Below are positions 17,594 to 28,662 of a stretch of 61,542 nt of DNA, one piece after another. A program made the translations under genes and the position numbers. The stretch is from assembly GCF_027019125.1 (NCBI RefSeq), contig NZ_JALUXE010000009.1, forward strand, positions 1 through 61,542, read 5' to 3'. The notes under the pieces were generated by a model. It searched no databases. It saw only the letters and a program-made list of their open reading frames with translations, and was not told where the DNA came from. This DNA comes from Roseovarius sp. (GTDB taxonomy: Bacteria; Pseudomonadota; Alphaproteobacteria; Rhodobacterales; Rhodobacteraceae). The stretch's first letter is position 1. The number at the start of each line of letters is the position of its first letter.

Positions 17594-19549
17594 TCAGAGA
17601 CCCAGTGCGCGGCGCCGCCCCTCGGCCATTTTCTTGATCAGATGATCCGCCGCCAGCCCGATGAAGGCCACGGCAAACCCCAGCACAAGCCCCTTGCCCA
17701 CATCGGTGGAACTGAGCGCGCGCTGCATTTCCTGCCCCAGATCCTGCGTCCCGATAAAGGCCGCGATGATCACCATGAACAGCGAGAACATCAGCGATTG
17801 ATTGATCCCCACCATGATGGTCGGCAGGGCAAGCGGCAGTCGCACATGCCACAGGCTCTGACGGCGCGTCGCCCCCGACATATCCGCCGCCTCGATCACC
17901 GTCTCCGGCACGCCGCGCAGACCCTCGATGGTATAGCGGATGAGCGGCACCGCGGCAAAGAGCACCACCGCCCCCACCACCGCCACATCATTGACGCCAA
18001 AGAGCATGATCACGGGAATGAGGTAGATGAAACTCGGAAAGGTCTGGAGACTGTCACACAGCAGCAAGACCCGCTTGGCCCGCGCCTCGTGCCGAGCGGC
18101 CCAGATACCCAGGGGAAAGCCGAAACTCGTCGCGACCGCAACCGCCACCAACACGGTGTAAATCGTGATCATCGCCCGATCCCACCAGCCGGTGATCGCG
18201 ATATAGCCGATAAAGCCCACGCAGATCAGCGCCGACCGCCAGCCGCCCACCGCCAGCCCCGCCGCCGCCACCAGCGCCAGCACCGCCGTATAGGGCAACC
18301 ACAAGAGCGCATCGCGCACCGGAATGAGAACCCAGGTGATCAGGAACCACCGCAACCATTGCGTGACCGGATCAAGCGCCACGATCACCCAGGACATCAT
18401 CGCATCCAGCGGGTCCGCCACCGACAGCGATTGACCCCGCCCGACCTCGGCAAAGAAAGGCACCACCGCCGACAGGGCAAAGCCCAGCGCCATCAGCACC
18501 GCCCAGAGGCTCAGCACCCGGTGCCGCGCCACCCATCCCAGCCCCGGTTCGTGATGCACGGGCTGTAACGCGACCCAGGCCTTGGAACAGCGGTCCAGCG
18601 CCACGGCCAGGAGAACAATGGTAATGCCGATCTCGATCGAGCGCCCGATCTTGAGCGCCTGCAACAGTTGCAACAGCTTCTGCCCAAGTCCCGGCATACC
18701 GATGAAACTGGCCAGCACCACCATCGCCAGACATTGCATGATGACCTGATTGACCCCCACCAGAATCTCGGTCCGCGCCGTGGGAATACGCACCCGTGTC
18801 ATCAACTGCCAAGCCGTGCTGCCACACATCTTGCCGCTCTCGATCACCTCGGGCGGCACCTTGCGCAGCCCCAGCAGGGTCATACGGATCATCGGCGGCA
18901 CCGAGAAGATGATCGTGACAATCGCCCCCGCCTTGGGCCCCACCCCGATGAACACCACGACCGGGATCATATAGGCGAAATGCGGCAGGGACTGCGCGAT
19001 GTTGAGCAGCGGATTCATCACCGCCTCAAGCGGGCGCCAACGCCACGTCGCCACCCCGACCACCAGCCCCAGCAACACCGAAAAGGGCGCGGCCACGACG
19101 ATCACCGACAGGGTCTCCATCGCCCATTTCCATTGCCCCATCAGCGCGATCCAGACAAAGGTGCCCCCCGCCAAGAGCGCCAGTCGCAGCCCGCCCAGCC
19201 AATAGCCCAGACAGCCCGCGCTCAGCGCCACAACGATCCATGGCAGCGGGCCGATGCGGGGCCAGCGGTTCTTGCCATAAAGAATATTCGCCGTCACATC
19301 GAGCAGCCACTCGATCCCGTCGGCAAAGGCGCGGGTTACATGGATCAAGCCCAGATCGTCGCGCAGCCAGGTAAACAGCGCGTTGATCCAATCCGCCAAA
19401 GGCAGGATCAGCCCCTCCGCCGGGCGCATCAACCCCTCGGGCAAATAGGGCCGCGCAAGGATCAGGCAAAGCGCCAGACACAGAACCATCCACGCCGGGC
19501 TCAGCCGCAACCGCGTGGCGGGGGCGCTTGGAATGGCGCTCTCGCTCAT
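17594..19549 (-). CDS. Double-length ABC permease for betaine/TMAO-type substrates
   Basis: The 651-residue protein contains two ProW-like permease units in tandem. The first EAA loop is around PPMIRMTLLGLRKVPPEVIE, the second around VPLIRYTIEGLRGVPETVIE, each followed by SG/CG-type consensus and helices; about a dozen membrane segments are visible. Classical ProW/OpuAB has one such unit, whereas Roseobacter TMAO transporters (TmoW) have, as I recall, a long permease. It overlaps the ATPase gene by 4 bases and completes an X-V-W operon. Substrate class (betaine, choline or TMAO) is inferred from family and neighbours. Confidence 0.88.
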   Translation of the reverse strand: MSESAIPSAPATRLRLSPAWMVLCLALCLILARPYLPEGLMRPAEGLILPLADWINALFTWLRDDLGLIHVTRAFADGIEWLLDVTANILYGKNRWPRIGPLPWIVVALSAGCLGYWLGGLRLALLAGGTFVWIALMGQWKWAMETLSVIVVAAPFSVLLGLVVGVATWRWRPLEAVMNPLLNIAQSLPHFAYMIPVVVFIGVGPKAGAIVTIIFSVPPMIRMTLLGLRKVPPEVIESGKMCGSTAWQLMTRVRIPTARTEILVGVNQVIMQCLAMVVLASFIGMPGLGQKLLQLLQALKIGRSIEIGITIVLLAVALDRCSKAWVALQPVHHEPGLGWVARHRVLSLWAVLMALGFALSAVVPFFAEVGRGQSLSVADPLDAMMSWVIVALDPVTQWLRWFLITWVLIPVRDALLWLPYTAVLALVAAAGLAVGGWRSALICVGFIGYIAITGWWDRAMITIYTVLVAVAVATSFGFPLGIWAARHEARAKRVLLLCDSLQTFPSFIYLIPVIMLFGVNDVAVVGAVVLFAAVPLIRYTIEGLRGVPETVIEAADMSGATRRQSLWHVRLPLALPTIMVGINQSLMFSLFMVIIAAFIGTQDLGQEMQRALSSTDVGKGLVLGFAVAFIGLAADHLIKKMAEGRRRALGL

Positions 19550-20577
19550 GCCTGACCCCCGAGCAGCACATCGAGCGCCTCCTTGCGGCTCAGCACGCCG
19601 GTCACGCGCCCCGCCTCATCCGCCACCGGCAGGATCTCGCGCGGATCGTCGATCAACTGCCGCGCCAGCGCGCGGATCGTGCTCTTGCCTGCCACCGGCA
19701 GCCCCTCGGGCATCACGCCGTTGATGGGCCGCGCCAGACCTGACGCATGCACCACCCGCGCCTTCTCGATCTCTTCCGTGAACTTGCGCACATAATCCGT
19801 GGCCGGGTTCAGCACGATCTGATCGGGCGTGTCGCATTGCTCGACCGCGCCATCCTTCATGATGGCAATCCGATCCGCCAACCGCAGCGCCTCGTCGAAA
19901 TCATGGGTGATAAAGACAATCGTCTTGCCCAGCATCCCTTGCAGGCGCAGGAACTCATCCTGCATCTCGCGCCGAATGAGCGGATCAAGCGCCGAAAACG
20001 GCTCGTCCAGAAACCAGATATCCGGCTCGATGGCGAGGCTTCGGGCGATCCCCACCCGCTGCTGTTGGCCGCCCGACAATTCGCGCGGGAAATAATCCTC
20101 GCGCCCGCCAAGGCCAACAAGGTCGATCACCTCCAGCGCCCGCTTGCGCCGCGTGGCCCGGTCCTGCCCGCGCATTTCCAGCGGAAAGGCCACATTCTCC
20201 AGCACCGTGCGATGCGGCAACAGGCCAAAGCTCTGGAACACCATGCCCATCTTGTTGCGCCGCAGTTCGATCAACTGCGCCTCGCTCAGCGCGCCAATGT
20301 CCTGCCCCTCGACCGATACCGTGCCGCCGGTGATCTCGATCAGCCGCGAGAGACACCGCACCAGCGTCGATTTGCCCGAGCCGGACAAACCCATGATCAC
20401 CAGCATCTCGCCGCGCGCGATGTCGAGCGACACATCGCGCACCGCCGAGATATAGCCCGCCTGCCGGATCGCCTCAAAGCCGGGATCGCCCTCCAGCCCC
20501 CGCAGATAGGCCTCGGGCGACGGCCCAAACAGTTTCCAGACATTGCGGCATGAAATGACGGGTTCAGACACCGGCAC
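19546..20577 (-). CDS. ABC transporter ATP-binding protein, ProV/TmoV-like
   Basis: This ~343-residue ATPase energises quaternary-amine uptake. Walker A is GLSGSGKSTLVR, the signature is LSGGQQQRVGIARSL, Walker B is IWFLDEPFSALDP and the switch His is in VFITHDFDEA. The C-terminus holds a CBS-like regulatory segment (PVADEAGRVTGVLSRKEAL), typical of ProV/OpuAA. I chose GTG 20577 because AAGGGGG lies 6 bases before it; the in-frame ATG at 20616 has no visible ribosome-binding site. It is the middle gene of the binding protein-ATPase-permease operon. Confidence 0.9.
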   Translation of the reverse strand: MPVSEPVISCRNVWKLFGPSPEAYLRGLEGDPGFEAIRQAGYISAVRDVSLDIARGEMLVIMGLSGSGKSTLVRCLSRLIEITGGTVSVEGQDIGALSEAQLIELRRNKMGMVFQSFGLLPHRTVLENVAFPLEMRGQDRATRRKRALEVIDLVGLGGREDYFPRELSGGQQQRVGIARSLAIEPDIWFLDEPFSALDPLIRREMQDEFLRLQGMLGKTIVFITHDFDEALRLADRIAIMKDGAVEQCDTPDQIVLNPATDYVRKFTEEIEKARVVHASGLARPINGVMPEGLPVAGKSTIRALARQLIDDPREILPVADEAGRVTGVLSRKEALDVLLGGQA

Positions 20578-20651
20578 GCGACACCCCCTTGTTTTCAATG
20601 GTAAAACCCCACCCATGGCGCGCCACGGGCGGGGCGGATTTCAAGCCTCGA

Positions 20652-21674
<1,023 letters not shown>

Positions 21675-21752
21675 TCAGAGGGGCGGCATGAACGAACTGG
21701 ACTTAATTGTGAAAAATTATTAACAGGAGGAAACCGCGCAGAGGGTGCCACG

Positions 21753-22454
21753 GTGGCCAGACCCGCCCATATCGTCATCATCGAGGATGAGCCCGTCACC
21801 CGCACCACGCTGGCGGAGTATCTGACGTCCCATGGCTATACCGTCACCGCCTTTGACAGCGCCGAACGCGCCGAAGCGATGCTCGACAGCGACCGCGCCG
21901 ACCTCTTGCTCGTGGACATCACGCTTGATGGCAAGGACGGGCTCCAGATCACCCGCGAACAGCGCGCGCGCTCGGATATCGGCATCATTCTCACCACCAG
22001 CCTCAGCGATGACGTGGACCGCATCGTCGGTCTGGAGCTGGGGGCGGATGATTACGTCTGCAAGCCGTTCAATCGCCGCGAACTGCTGGCGCGGATCAAG
22101 AACCTCCTGCGCCGGACCGAGGTGCAGCGCCGCCTTTCGCGCCAGACCCTGCGCTTTCACGGTTTCACCTTTGCCTTTGCCACGCGCCAGTTGACCGGCC
22201 CCGATGGCCACCCAATCCGCCTCACCCGCGCCGAATACGAGGTGCTGGCCGAACTCTTGCGCCATCCCGGCGCGGTGCTCAGCCGCGAGCGGCTGATGAC
22301 CGTGATCACCCACCGCCAAGAGCATCCCGACACCCGCACCGTCGATGTGATCATCCGCCGCCTGCGCACCAAGCTCGAAGAAGACCCCGGCGCGCCGCGC
22401 CTCATCACCACCGCCCATGGCGAGGGCTACGTGTTCACCGCCACCCTGGACTGA
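21753..22454 (+). CDS. torR: Response regulator, TorR-like (OmpR family)
   Basis: The protein has a receiver domain (IVIIEDEPVTR acidic pocket, phosphoacceptor D55 in LLLVDITLDG, K in VCKPFNRRE) and a C-terminal winged-helix domain (IRLTRAEYEVLAELLRHPG to RTVDVIIRRLRTKLE). GTG 21753 was chosen because the receiver starts directly after it and GAGGG lies upstream; the ATG at 21639 would add 38 residues without similarity. It overlaps the 3' end of torS by 28 bases, convergently, and diverges from the transporter operon it may control. TorR identity rests on the adjacent TorT and TorS. Confidence 0.85.
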   Translation: MARPAHIVIIEDEPVTRTTLAEYLTSHGYTVTAFDSAERAEAMLDSDRADLLLVDITLDGKDGLQITREQRARSDIGIILTTSLSDDVDRIVGLELGADDYVCKPFNRRELLARIKNLLRRTEVQRRLSRQTLRFHGFTFAFATRQLTGPDGHPIRLTRAEYEVLAELLRHPGAVLSRERLMTVITHRQEHPDTRTVDVIIRRLRTKLEEDPGAPRLITTAHGEGYVFTATLD

Positions 22455-25342
22455 GGCATCAGCGCCTCCGCAGCCCGCAACAGCGTGGCCCGCGCCGTCG
22501 CAATCTCTTCGGGCAGATCGGCCATGTTCGCCCGGATCGCCGCCGCGTCGCCGGCGCGCGCCGCATCTTCCACCGCACGCAAAACCGCACTCAGGCCCGG
22601 CAGGCTGAAATTGCCCGCCGCGCCCTTCATCCGGTGCGCCACCTTGGCCACGCGCGCGGCATCCTCTGCCGAAGCCGCCGCCGCCAGCCCCTGCGCCTCG
22701 TCCGCGACCCCATCAAGATAAAGCCGGATCGCCGCAATCGTCTGCTCCGGCCCCAGATCGGCCAGCATCCCGCCCAGAACGTCACGCGCTCCCCCCGTGA
22801 CGCGCGCGGCCGACCGCGGCGACAGGAACACGCCACGCCGCTGCCCGCCCGTCACCTGCGCAATCGCCGCCGACAGGCGCTCGGGCGATACTGGCTTGGC
22901 CACGAAACAATCCATGCCCGCGTCCAGTTGCTCGGCTACCTCTTCCTCCTGCACATGCGCGGAAATGCCGATCACCGGCAGGTCCCGCCCCTCGGGCCGC
23001 GAACGCAGCCGCCGCGTGGCCTCGGTGCCCGACAGGCCCGGCAGGTTCACATCCATCAGCACCAGATCGAACCGCTCGCGTGTCAGCCGCTCCAGCGCCT
23101 CCTCGGCGCTGCCCACACAGACTGCGGTATGCCCCATCCGTTCCAGATAGCTGCGCGCGACCATCTGGTTGACGCCGTGATCCTCGACGATCAGCGCATG
23201 CAGACTGCGCCCCGCCCGCTCCGGCACCCATTCCGGCACGCTCTCAGCCAAGAGCGCCGGATCGGCCAGATCGAAATCCGCCATGAAGGTAAAGACCGAT
23301 CCCACATTCGGCGTGCTCTCGACACTCAGCGCGCCGCCCATCACCTCCGCGAACTTGCGACAGATCGCAAGGCCAAGCCCGGTGCCGCCATAGCGCCGCG
23401 CCGTCAGCCCGTCCTCCTGCTCGAAAGCTTCGAAAATGCGCTGCCGCGCCTGCGCCGAAATCCCCTTGCCGGTATCGCTCACCTCAAGGATCAGCGTGAC
23501 CCGCCCCGCCCCTGCGGACCGCACCCGCAGCCGCAAGACCACCTCGCCCTCTTCGGTGAACTTGACCGCGTTCGAGACAAGGTTGAACAGGATCTGCCGC
23601 AGCTTGGCCATGTCGCCCATCACCGCCGCGGGCGCATCCTCGGGCAGATCAAGGCACAGCACGATCCCCTTCTCCCGCGCGCCCGGCTCCAGCAGGGTCA
23701 CGATCACCCGCATCACCTCCGCCACCGAAAACACCACCTGCTCCAGATGCGCGCCGCTCAATTCGGTCTTGGAATAGCTCAGGATGTCATTGAGGATCGT
23801 CAGCAGGCTCTCGCCCGAGGCGCGTGCCGCGCGCAATTGCTCCAACTGCGCCTCGGCCAACCCCTCGGCCGACAGGTTGCGCAACATCCCCAGAACCCCG
23901 TTCATCGGCGTGCGAATCTCGTGGCTCATCATGGCGAGGAATTCCGATTTCGCCCGATCCGCCGCCTCTGCCTTTTGCCGTGCCACCGCATGCGCCTCGA
24001 CCTCGCCGCGCAAGGCTTCGGTCTTTTCCGCCACCAACTCCTGCAAGGCATTGCGATGCCGCGCCAATTCCTCCTCGTTGCGCCGCCGCGCCGCCTCCAG
24101 ACTGCGGTTGGCGATAGCCTGCTGACGAAACACCTCGACGGCGCGCTCCATGCCCGCAATCTCGTCGCTGCCGCGCGGTGCCACGCGCATATCAAGCTGC
24201 CCCGCCGCCAGCCGCGTCATCATATCCGACAGGTTGTCCAACCGCCGCGAGATATTGCCGCGCACGTAAAACCACAGCACCGCCAGCGACAGCAAGAGCG
24301 CGACACCCGCCGCACCCGCGCTGCGCCACCGCGTCGCCCGGATCACCTCGAGCGAGGCCGCTCCGGCGCGCTGCGCCTCCGCCTGCACCCGGCTCGCCAG
24401 ATCCGTCACCGCCACATGCAACCCGTCCGCCGACACCCGCAGCGCCGCCTGCGCGCTCTCGATCCGGCCATCCAGCCCCAGAATAGCCTCGGTCAATCCC
24501 AACAGGCCCCCCGGCCCCGCCGGATCGCTGAGCGTGAGGATCGTGGCCAGCAGGGTCTGTGCCTGCGCCGCCCGCCCCGGATCGCGGATCGCCGCCACGC
24601 GCCGCGCGACAATCTCGGTCCGCTCCCCCAGCGTGGCGCGGATCGGGGCCAGATCGCCCGCATCGCTCAGCCCGGCAATCCGGTTGAACAAGAGCCCGAT
24701 TTCCGCCGTGCGCGAACGCAATTCGAACATCAACCCCAACTCGAAGAGATCGACCTCGATCAGCTTGTCCAGCGTCGCCAGATGCTGCGCCTGCCCCGGT
24801 TCGTCGTCATACAGGTTCGAGATCACCGCCGCCGTGCCCATCTCGGCATTGGCCACCAATGTATCGGCCATGTTGAGCAAGGCCTGCGTCGCCCCTAGCG
24901 CGCGGTCCAGCCCCTCGCGCCGCGCCTGCACCAGCGACAGCCGCTGCTTGACCAGCCGGTCAAGCTCGGCAATCCCCGCCTCCATCGCCACCACGGCACG
25001 GGTCAACTCGCCGCCGCTGCCGCCACCATGCTCCGCCTGAAACCGGCTCAGATGATCCGAAAGCGCCGCCACCCGCGCGCCCAGATAGGCGGCCCGGTCG
25101 CGCCGCGCCGCCTCGTCATCCACCGCCGCCAATTCCGGCGCCACCGTGATGATCGCCGAACTTTCCTCGGTAAAGCGCCGCATATCCGACAGAACCGGGA
25201 TCGACCTGTCATAAAGCTGCTGTTGCGCCCGCGTCACATCGCGCAGTTCGAACCAGCCAAAGAATCCCGCCAACGCAGGCAGCCCGGCAATCACGAGAAA
25301 CGCCGCCAACAGACGCGCGCCCAATCCGGTTCTGCTCTTCAT
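22427..25342 (-). CDS. torS: Hybrid sensor histidine kinase, TorS-like
   Basis: The 971-residue phosphorelay kinase is laid out as TM1 (about 10-30), a periplasmic helical sensor region (to ~340), TM2 (about 343-362), HAMP, HisKA with H474 in MMSHEIRTPMNG, HATPase (NLVSNAVKFTEEG; DTGKGIS; GGTGLGLAI), receiver with D764 in LMDVNLPG, and C-terminal Hpt with H903 in AHRMKGAAGNF. This unorthodox H-D-H architecture and long periplasmic helical region match TorS, which senses TMAO through TorT. It is divergent from torT. Confidence 0.88.
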   Translation of the reverse strand: MKSRTGLGARLLAAFLVIAGLPALAGFFGWFELRDVTRAQQQLYDRSIPVLSDMRRFTEESSAIITVAPELAAVDDEAARRDRAAYLGARVAALSDHLSRFQAEHGGGSGGELTRAVVAMEAGIAELDRLVKQRLSLVQARREGLDRALGATQALLNMADTLVANAEMGTAAVISNLYDDEPGQAQHLATLDKLIEVDLFELGLMFELRSRTAEIGLLFNRIAGLSDAGDLAPIRATLGERTEIVARRVAAIRDPGRAAQAQTLLATILTLSDPAGPGGLLGLTEAILGLDGRIESAQAALRVSADGLHVAVTDLASRVQAEAQRAGAASLEVIRATRWRSAGAAGVALLLSLAVLWFYVRGNISRRLDNLSDMMTRLAAGQLDMRVAPRGSDEIAGMERAVEVFRQQAIANRSLEAARRRNEEELARHRNALQELVAEKTEALRGEVEAHAVARQKAEAADRAKSEFLAMMSHEIRTPMNGVLGMLRNLSAEGLAEAQLEQLRAARASGESLLTILNDILSYSKTELSGAHLEQVVFSVAEVMRVIVTLLEPGAREKGIVLCLDLPEDAPAAVMGDMAKLRQILFNLVSNAVKFTEEGEVVLRLRVRSAGAGRVTLILEVSDTGKGISAQARQRIFEAFEQEDGLTARRYGGTGLGLAICRKFAEVMGGALSVESTPNVGSVFTFMADFDLADPALLAESVPEWVPERAGRSLHALIVEDHGVNQMVARSYLERMGHTAVCVGSAEEALERLTRERFDLVLMDVNLPGLSGTEATRRLRSRPEGRDLPVIGISAHVQEEEVAEQLDAGMDCFVAKPVSPERLSAAIAQVTGGQRRGVFLSPRSAARVTGGARDVLGGMLADLGPEQTIAAIRLYLDGVADEAQGLAAAASAEDAARVAKVAHRMKGAAGNFSLPGLSAVLRAVEDAARAGDAAAIRANMADLPEEIATARATLLRAAEALMPQSRVAVNT

Positions 25343-25420
25343 CCGGCCCTTCCCGCTCCGCCCATGTTGCAGTCCATCCGCGACAGTCTATAGTAATTTC
25401 CGCAGAGGAGTGAGCGTTTC

Positions 25421-26467
25421 ATGCAAAGAATAATCGCCTGTATGCTGGCGCTTCTGGCCCCCCTGCCCCTCGCCGCCGATCCATGGGCGCTGCAAACCCA
25501 TACCTTGCCTTTCGATTACACCAGCCCGGCGCGCCCGCTCGCCTATCAACCGCTCGACCGCGCCGCGTCGCGCTGGACGATCTGCGTCTCCTATCCCCAT
25601 CTCAAGGACGCCTATTGGCTTTCGGTCAATTACGGCATGGTCGAAGAGGCGCAGCGTCTCGGCGTGGGCTTTCGTCTGGTCGAGGCAGGCGGTTATCCCA
25701 ATCTCGACCGCCAGATCGAACAGATCAGCGATTGCGTGGCCCAAGGGGCCGATGCCCTCGTGGTGGGCACCGTGTCCTTCGAGGGGCTGACCCCCACGGT
25801 TCAGGCGCTCTCGCAAGAGGTGCCGGTCATCGCCGCCGTCAATGACATCGCCGACCCCGGCATCGCGGCCAAGGCAGCGGTGTCCTGGTACGAGATGGGC
25901 GCGATCACCGGCCGCTTCATCGCCGACCGCCACCCACAGGGCAGCGCCCCGGTGCGGCTCGCATGGTTTCCCGGCCCCGAGGGCGCCGGTTGGGTCGGCT
26001 TTGTCGAGGCAGGCTTTCGCGACGCCATCGCCAACAGCGCGGCGCAGATCGTGCTGACCAAATATGGCGACACAGGCCGCGAAATTCAGGTGACGCTGGT
26101 CGAGGAAACGCTCGATAGCGGGATCGAGATCGACTATATCGTCGGCAGCGCCCCCACCGCCGAGGTTGCCGTGTCGATCCTGCGCGCGCGCGGGCTCGAA
26201 GGCCGGATCAAGATTGTCTCGGATTACATGAGCCACGCCGTCTTTCGCGGAATCCGCCGGGGCCGCATCCTCGCCGCGCCCACCGATTTCCCGATCATGC
26301 AGGGCAAACTCGCCATCGAAATGGCCGTGCGCGCCATCGAGGGCACGCTCGAAACACGCCACGCCGGCCCCCGGATTCAGCTTGTGACCCCCGATATGGT
26401 CGGCAATACCGACCTCGCCGAAACGCTGGCCCCCGCCAGCTTTATCCCGGTGTTCGAACTGGACTAG
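25421..26467 (+). CDS. torT: Periplasmic TMAO-sensing protein TorT
   Basis: This 348-residue periplasmic-binding-protein-fold receptor has a signal peptide (about 1-19, cleavage after LAA). TorT hallmarks include SRWTICVSYPHLKDAYWLSVN, where conserved aromatics sit near the ligand site, LVEAGGYPNLDRQIEQI and YIVGSAPTAEVA. In the known system ligand-bound TorT modulates TorS. It is divergent from torS, giving the cassette torR/torS/torT. No torCAD reductase is present, which points to control of something other than anaerobic TMAO respiration here. Confidence 0.9.
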   Translation: MQRIIACMLALLAPLPLAADPWALQTHTLPFDYTSPARPLAYQPLDRAASRWTICVSYPHLKDAYWLSVNYGMVEEAQRLGVGFRLVEAGGYPNLDRQIEQISDCVAQGADALVVGTVSFEGLTPTVQALSQEVPVIAAVNDIADPGIAAKAAVSWYEMGAITGRFIADRHPQGSAPVRLAWFPGPEGAGWVGFVEAGFRDAIANSAAQIVLTKYGDTGREIQVTLVEETLDSGIEIDYIVGSAPTAEVAVSILRARGLEGRIKIVSDYMSHAVFRGIRRGRILAAPTDFPIMQGKLAIEMAVRAIEGTLETRHAGPRIQLVTPDMVGNTDLAETLAPASFIPVFELD

Positions 26468-26629
26468 CACGCAACTTGCAGTCATCATGGCGACACGGTC
26501 GGACGACGGGGCCAGAGCAGGGACAAGAGCGGGCAGCGCGGCGCACAACGCCCCACCGAATGACCCGCCAAATCCTGCTGATCCCGGCGCCGCCGTCGTA
26601 ATTGGTACGTCCTGGGCAAGAGGCAGAGC

Positions 26630-28657
26630 ATGGCAAAAAGCGCAACGATCAAGAAAGCTGCCGCCCGACCGGTCGCGGCAGAACCGGCCGCCGTGCTCAA
26701 TCTGCCGATGTCGCGCGGCAATCCCTACCAGCACCTGATCTACGCCGCGACCGAGGCCGGTTTTCGCCCCGCGCCTCTGGCCAAGACCGAGATCACCGAT
26801 CTGCCCCGCTTGCTTGCCGAGGGGCACCGCCTCTTGCACCTGCATTGGGATGACCTGATCTTTGGCCGCTCCCGCGACAGCGCCGCCAATGCCAGCGAGG
26901 CCGAGCGCGACTTGGCGGCGCTCGCGGCGTTCAAGGCCGGGGGGGGCCGCATCCTCTGGACCGTGCACAACCGCAGCCCGCATCGCGACATGGACCCCGA
27001 GACCTTTCGCGCCGCGCGCGCCCGTATCGTGGAACTCGCCGATCTGGTGCATGTTCACACCCCCGATGCCGCCCTGCACATGCAGAGCGACTGGGGGGTC
27101 GACCCCGCCCGCCTGCGCATCATTCCCCACCCCAGTTATCTGGGCCAATACGAACCCGCCGCCACCAGTCTTGCCCGCGACCTGCCAGACTGCGACGCGC
27201 GCGCCTTTCTGTTCTTCGGGGCCTTTCGCGCCAACAAGGGGCTGGACAAGCTGGTCGATACCGCCCGCACGCTGATCCGGCGCGAGACGCCCTTTCACCT
27301 TCACCTCTGCGGCCGCGCGGCGCGCAGCCATCAAAAGCTCTTTCGCGGCCTCTCCGATGCCCCCGCGATCTCCATCACCGACGAGGCCGTGCCGGACGAG
27401 GACGTGGCCGGCATCTTTGCCCGCGCGCAGGTCTTCGTGGCCCCTTTCAGCAATCTCTTCACCTCAGGCTCGGTGATGCTGGCGCAGGGTTTTGGCCTGC
27501 CGGTGATCGGTCCCGATACCGAGGCGCTGCGCGCCCATGTCGCCCCGGAAAACCACGACCTGCTCTATGATCCCGGCGCGCCGCGCGGCCTTCTGCGGAT
27601 GATGACCCGGCTGGTCGACATGCCCGATGACGAATTGCGCACCCGCCGCGCGGCGGCCTTTGCCCTCGCCGAGGATCGCGCGCCGTCGCGCATCGCCGCC
27701 CAGATGATGCAGGTGCTTGCCGACCTGCGCGACGGCACCGGGGCCAGCCTGCATGCGGTGCAGCCCACCCCCATCGCCCCGCCGCGCAAGACCCCCTCGC
27801 CCGAGGCCCGCGCGCAGCAACGGCTCGCCGATCTCACGCGCACTCTGGGTCTCGCTGCCCCCCTGCGCATCCTCGACATCGGGGCCAACCCGATGAACCA
27901 CGACGCCCCCTACAAAGAGCTTCTGGCCGCCGGTCACGCCCATGTCACCGGCTTTGAACCCCAGCCCGAGGCTCTGGCCGCCCTCAACGCCCGCAAATCC
28001 CCGCACGAGACCTATTTCCCCGATGTCGTGGGCGACGGAGAGACCCATCGCCTCAACCTCTACCGCGGCTCTGGTCTGGCCTCGCTCCTCGAGATCCGCC
28101 AGCCGACGCTCGACCACCTGCTCGGCCTGCGCCGCGCCGCGCGTCCCACAGGCCATGTCGACCTTCCCAGCCGCAAACTCGACGAGATCGACGGCATCGG
28201 CCATGTCGATTTCCTCAAGATCGACGTGCAGGGCGCCGAGGCGATGATCTTCACCCACGCCCAAACCGCGCTCTCGCAGGCGCTTGCGGTGCAGACAGAG
28301 GTGAATTTCTTCCCCCTCTACGACAATCAGCCCTCCTTCGGCGAGATTGACCGCCTGCTACGGGCGCAGGGGCTGGTGCCCCACTCCTTCCTGCATATCG
28401 AAAAACGCCTGCTGCGCTCGCGCTGGCTGGGCCGGATCGAGGATGCCACGCCGCAGCAGATGCTCGACGGCGACATCCTCTACCTGCGCGATCTCTCCCG
28501 CCCCGATACGCTCGACAACGACGCCCTGCGCAAGATCGCGTTGCTTTGCGATACCTGTTACGGCTTCACCGACGTCACCCTGCGCTGCCTCGAACTTCTG
28601 GTCGACCGAGGCGAGATCAAGCCGCGCGTCGCCGAACGCTTCATCGACAGCCTCTGA
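26630..28657 (+). CDS. Fusion protein: GT4-like glycosyltransferase plus FkbM methyltransferase
   Basis: The 675-residue protein joins two enzymes. Residues about 50-360 resemble a GT-B glycosyltransferase (LHLHWDD near 85, ILWTVHNRSPHRD near 125, VFVAPFSNLFTSGSVMLAQG near 285 as the donor-site region). Residues about 400-620 form an FkbM-type SAM methyltransferase (LRILDIGANPMN, GFEPQPEAL, FLKIDVQGAEAMI). It probably builds and O-methylates a surface sugar. An Ala/Pro-rich linker around 370-395 separates the parts. ATG 26630 follows GGCAGAGC, a modest site. The preceding 160 bases hold no recognised gene. Confidence 0.82.
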   Translation: MAKSATIKKAAARPVAAEPAAVLNLPMSRGNPYQHLIYAATEAGFRPAPLAKTEITDLPRLLAEGHRLLHLHWDDLIFGRSRDSAANASEAERDLAALAAFKAGGGRILWTVHNRSPHRDMDPETFRAARARIVELADLVHVHTPDAALHMQSDWGVDPARLRIIPHPSYLGQYEPAATSLARDLPDCDARAFLFFGAFRANKGLDKLVDTARTLIRRETPFHLHLCGRAARSHQKLFRGLSDAPAISITDEAVPDEDVAGIFARAQVFVAPFSNLFTSGSVMLAQGFGLPVIGPDTEALRAHVAPENHDLLYDPGAPRGLLRMMTRLVDMPDDELRTRRAAAFALAEDRAPSRIAAQMMQVLADLRDGTGASLHAVQPTPIAPPRKTPSPEARAQQRLADLTRTLGLAAPLRILDIGANPMNHDAPYKELLAAGHAHVTGFEPQPEALAALNARKSPHETYFPDVVGDGETHRLNLYRGSGLASLLEIRQPTLDHLLGLRRAARPTGHVDLPSRKLDEIDGIGHVDFLKIDVQGAEAMIFTHAQTALSQALAVQTEVNFFPLYDNQPSFGEIDRLLRAQGLVPHSFLHIEKRLLRSRWLGRIEDATPQQMLDGDILYLRDLSRPDTLDNDALRKIALLCDTCYGFTDVTLRCLELLVDRGEIKPRVAERFIDSL

Positions 28658-28662
28658 CCGCG

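Noticed and set aside
15602..18568. Very long open frame antisense to the decarboxylase and permease genes
   Set aside because: Composition is that of a GC-rich shadow frame (Arg/His/Gln/Pro-rich, no domains), while the opposite strand carries well-conserved enzymes.
22634..24898. Long open frame antisense to torS
   Set aside because: It is a shadow of the kinase coding frame, with no recognisable domain and no ribosome-binding site.
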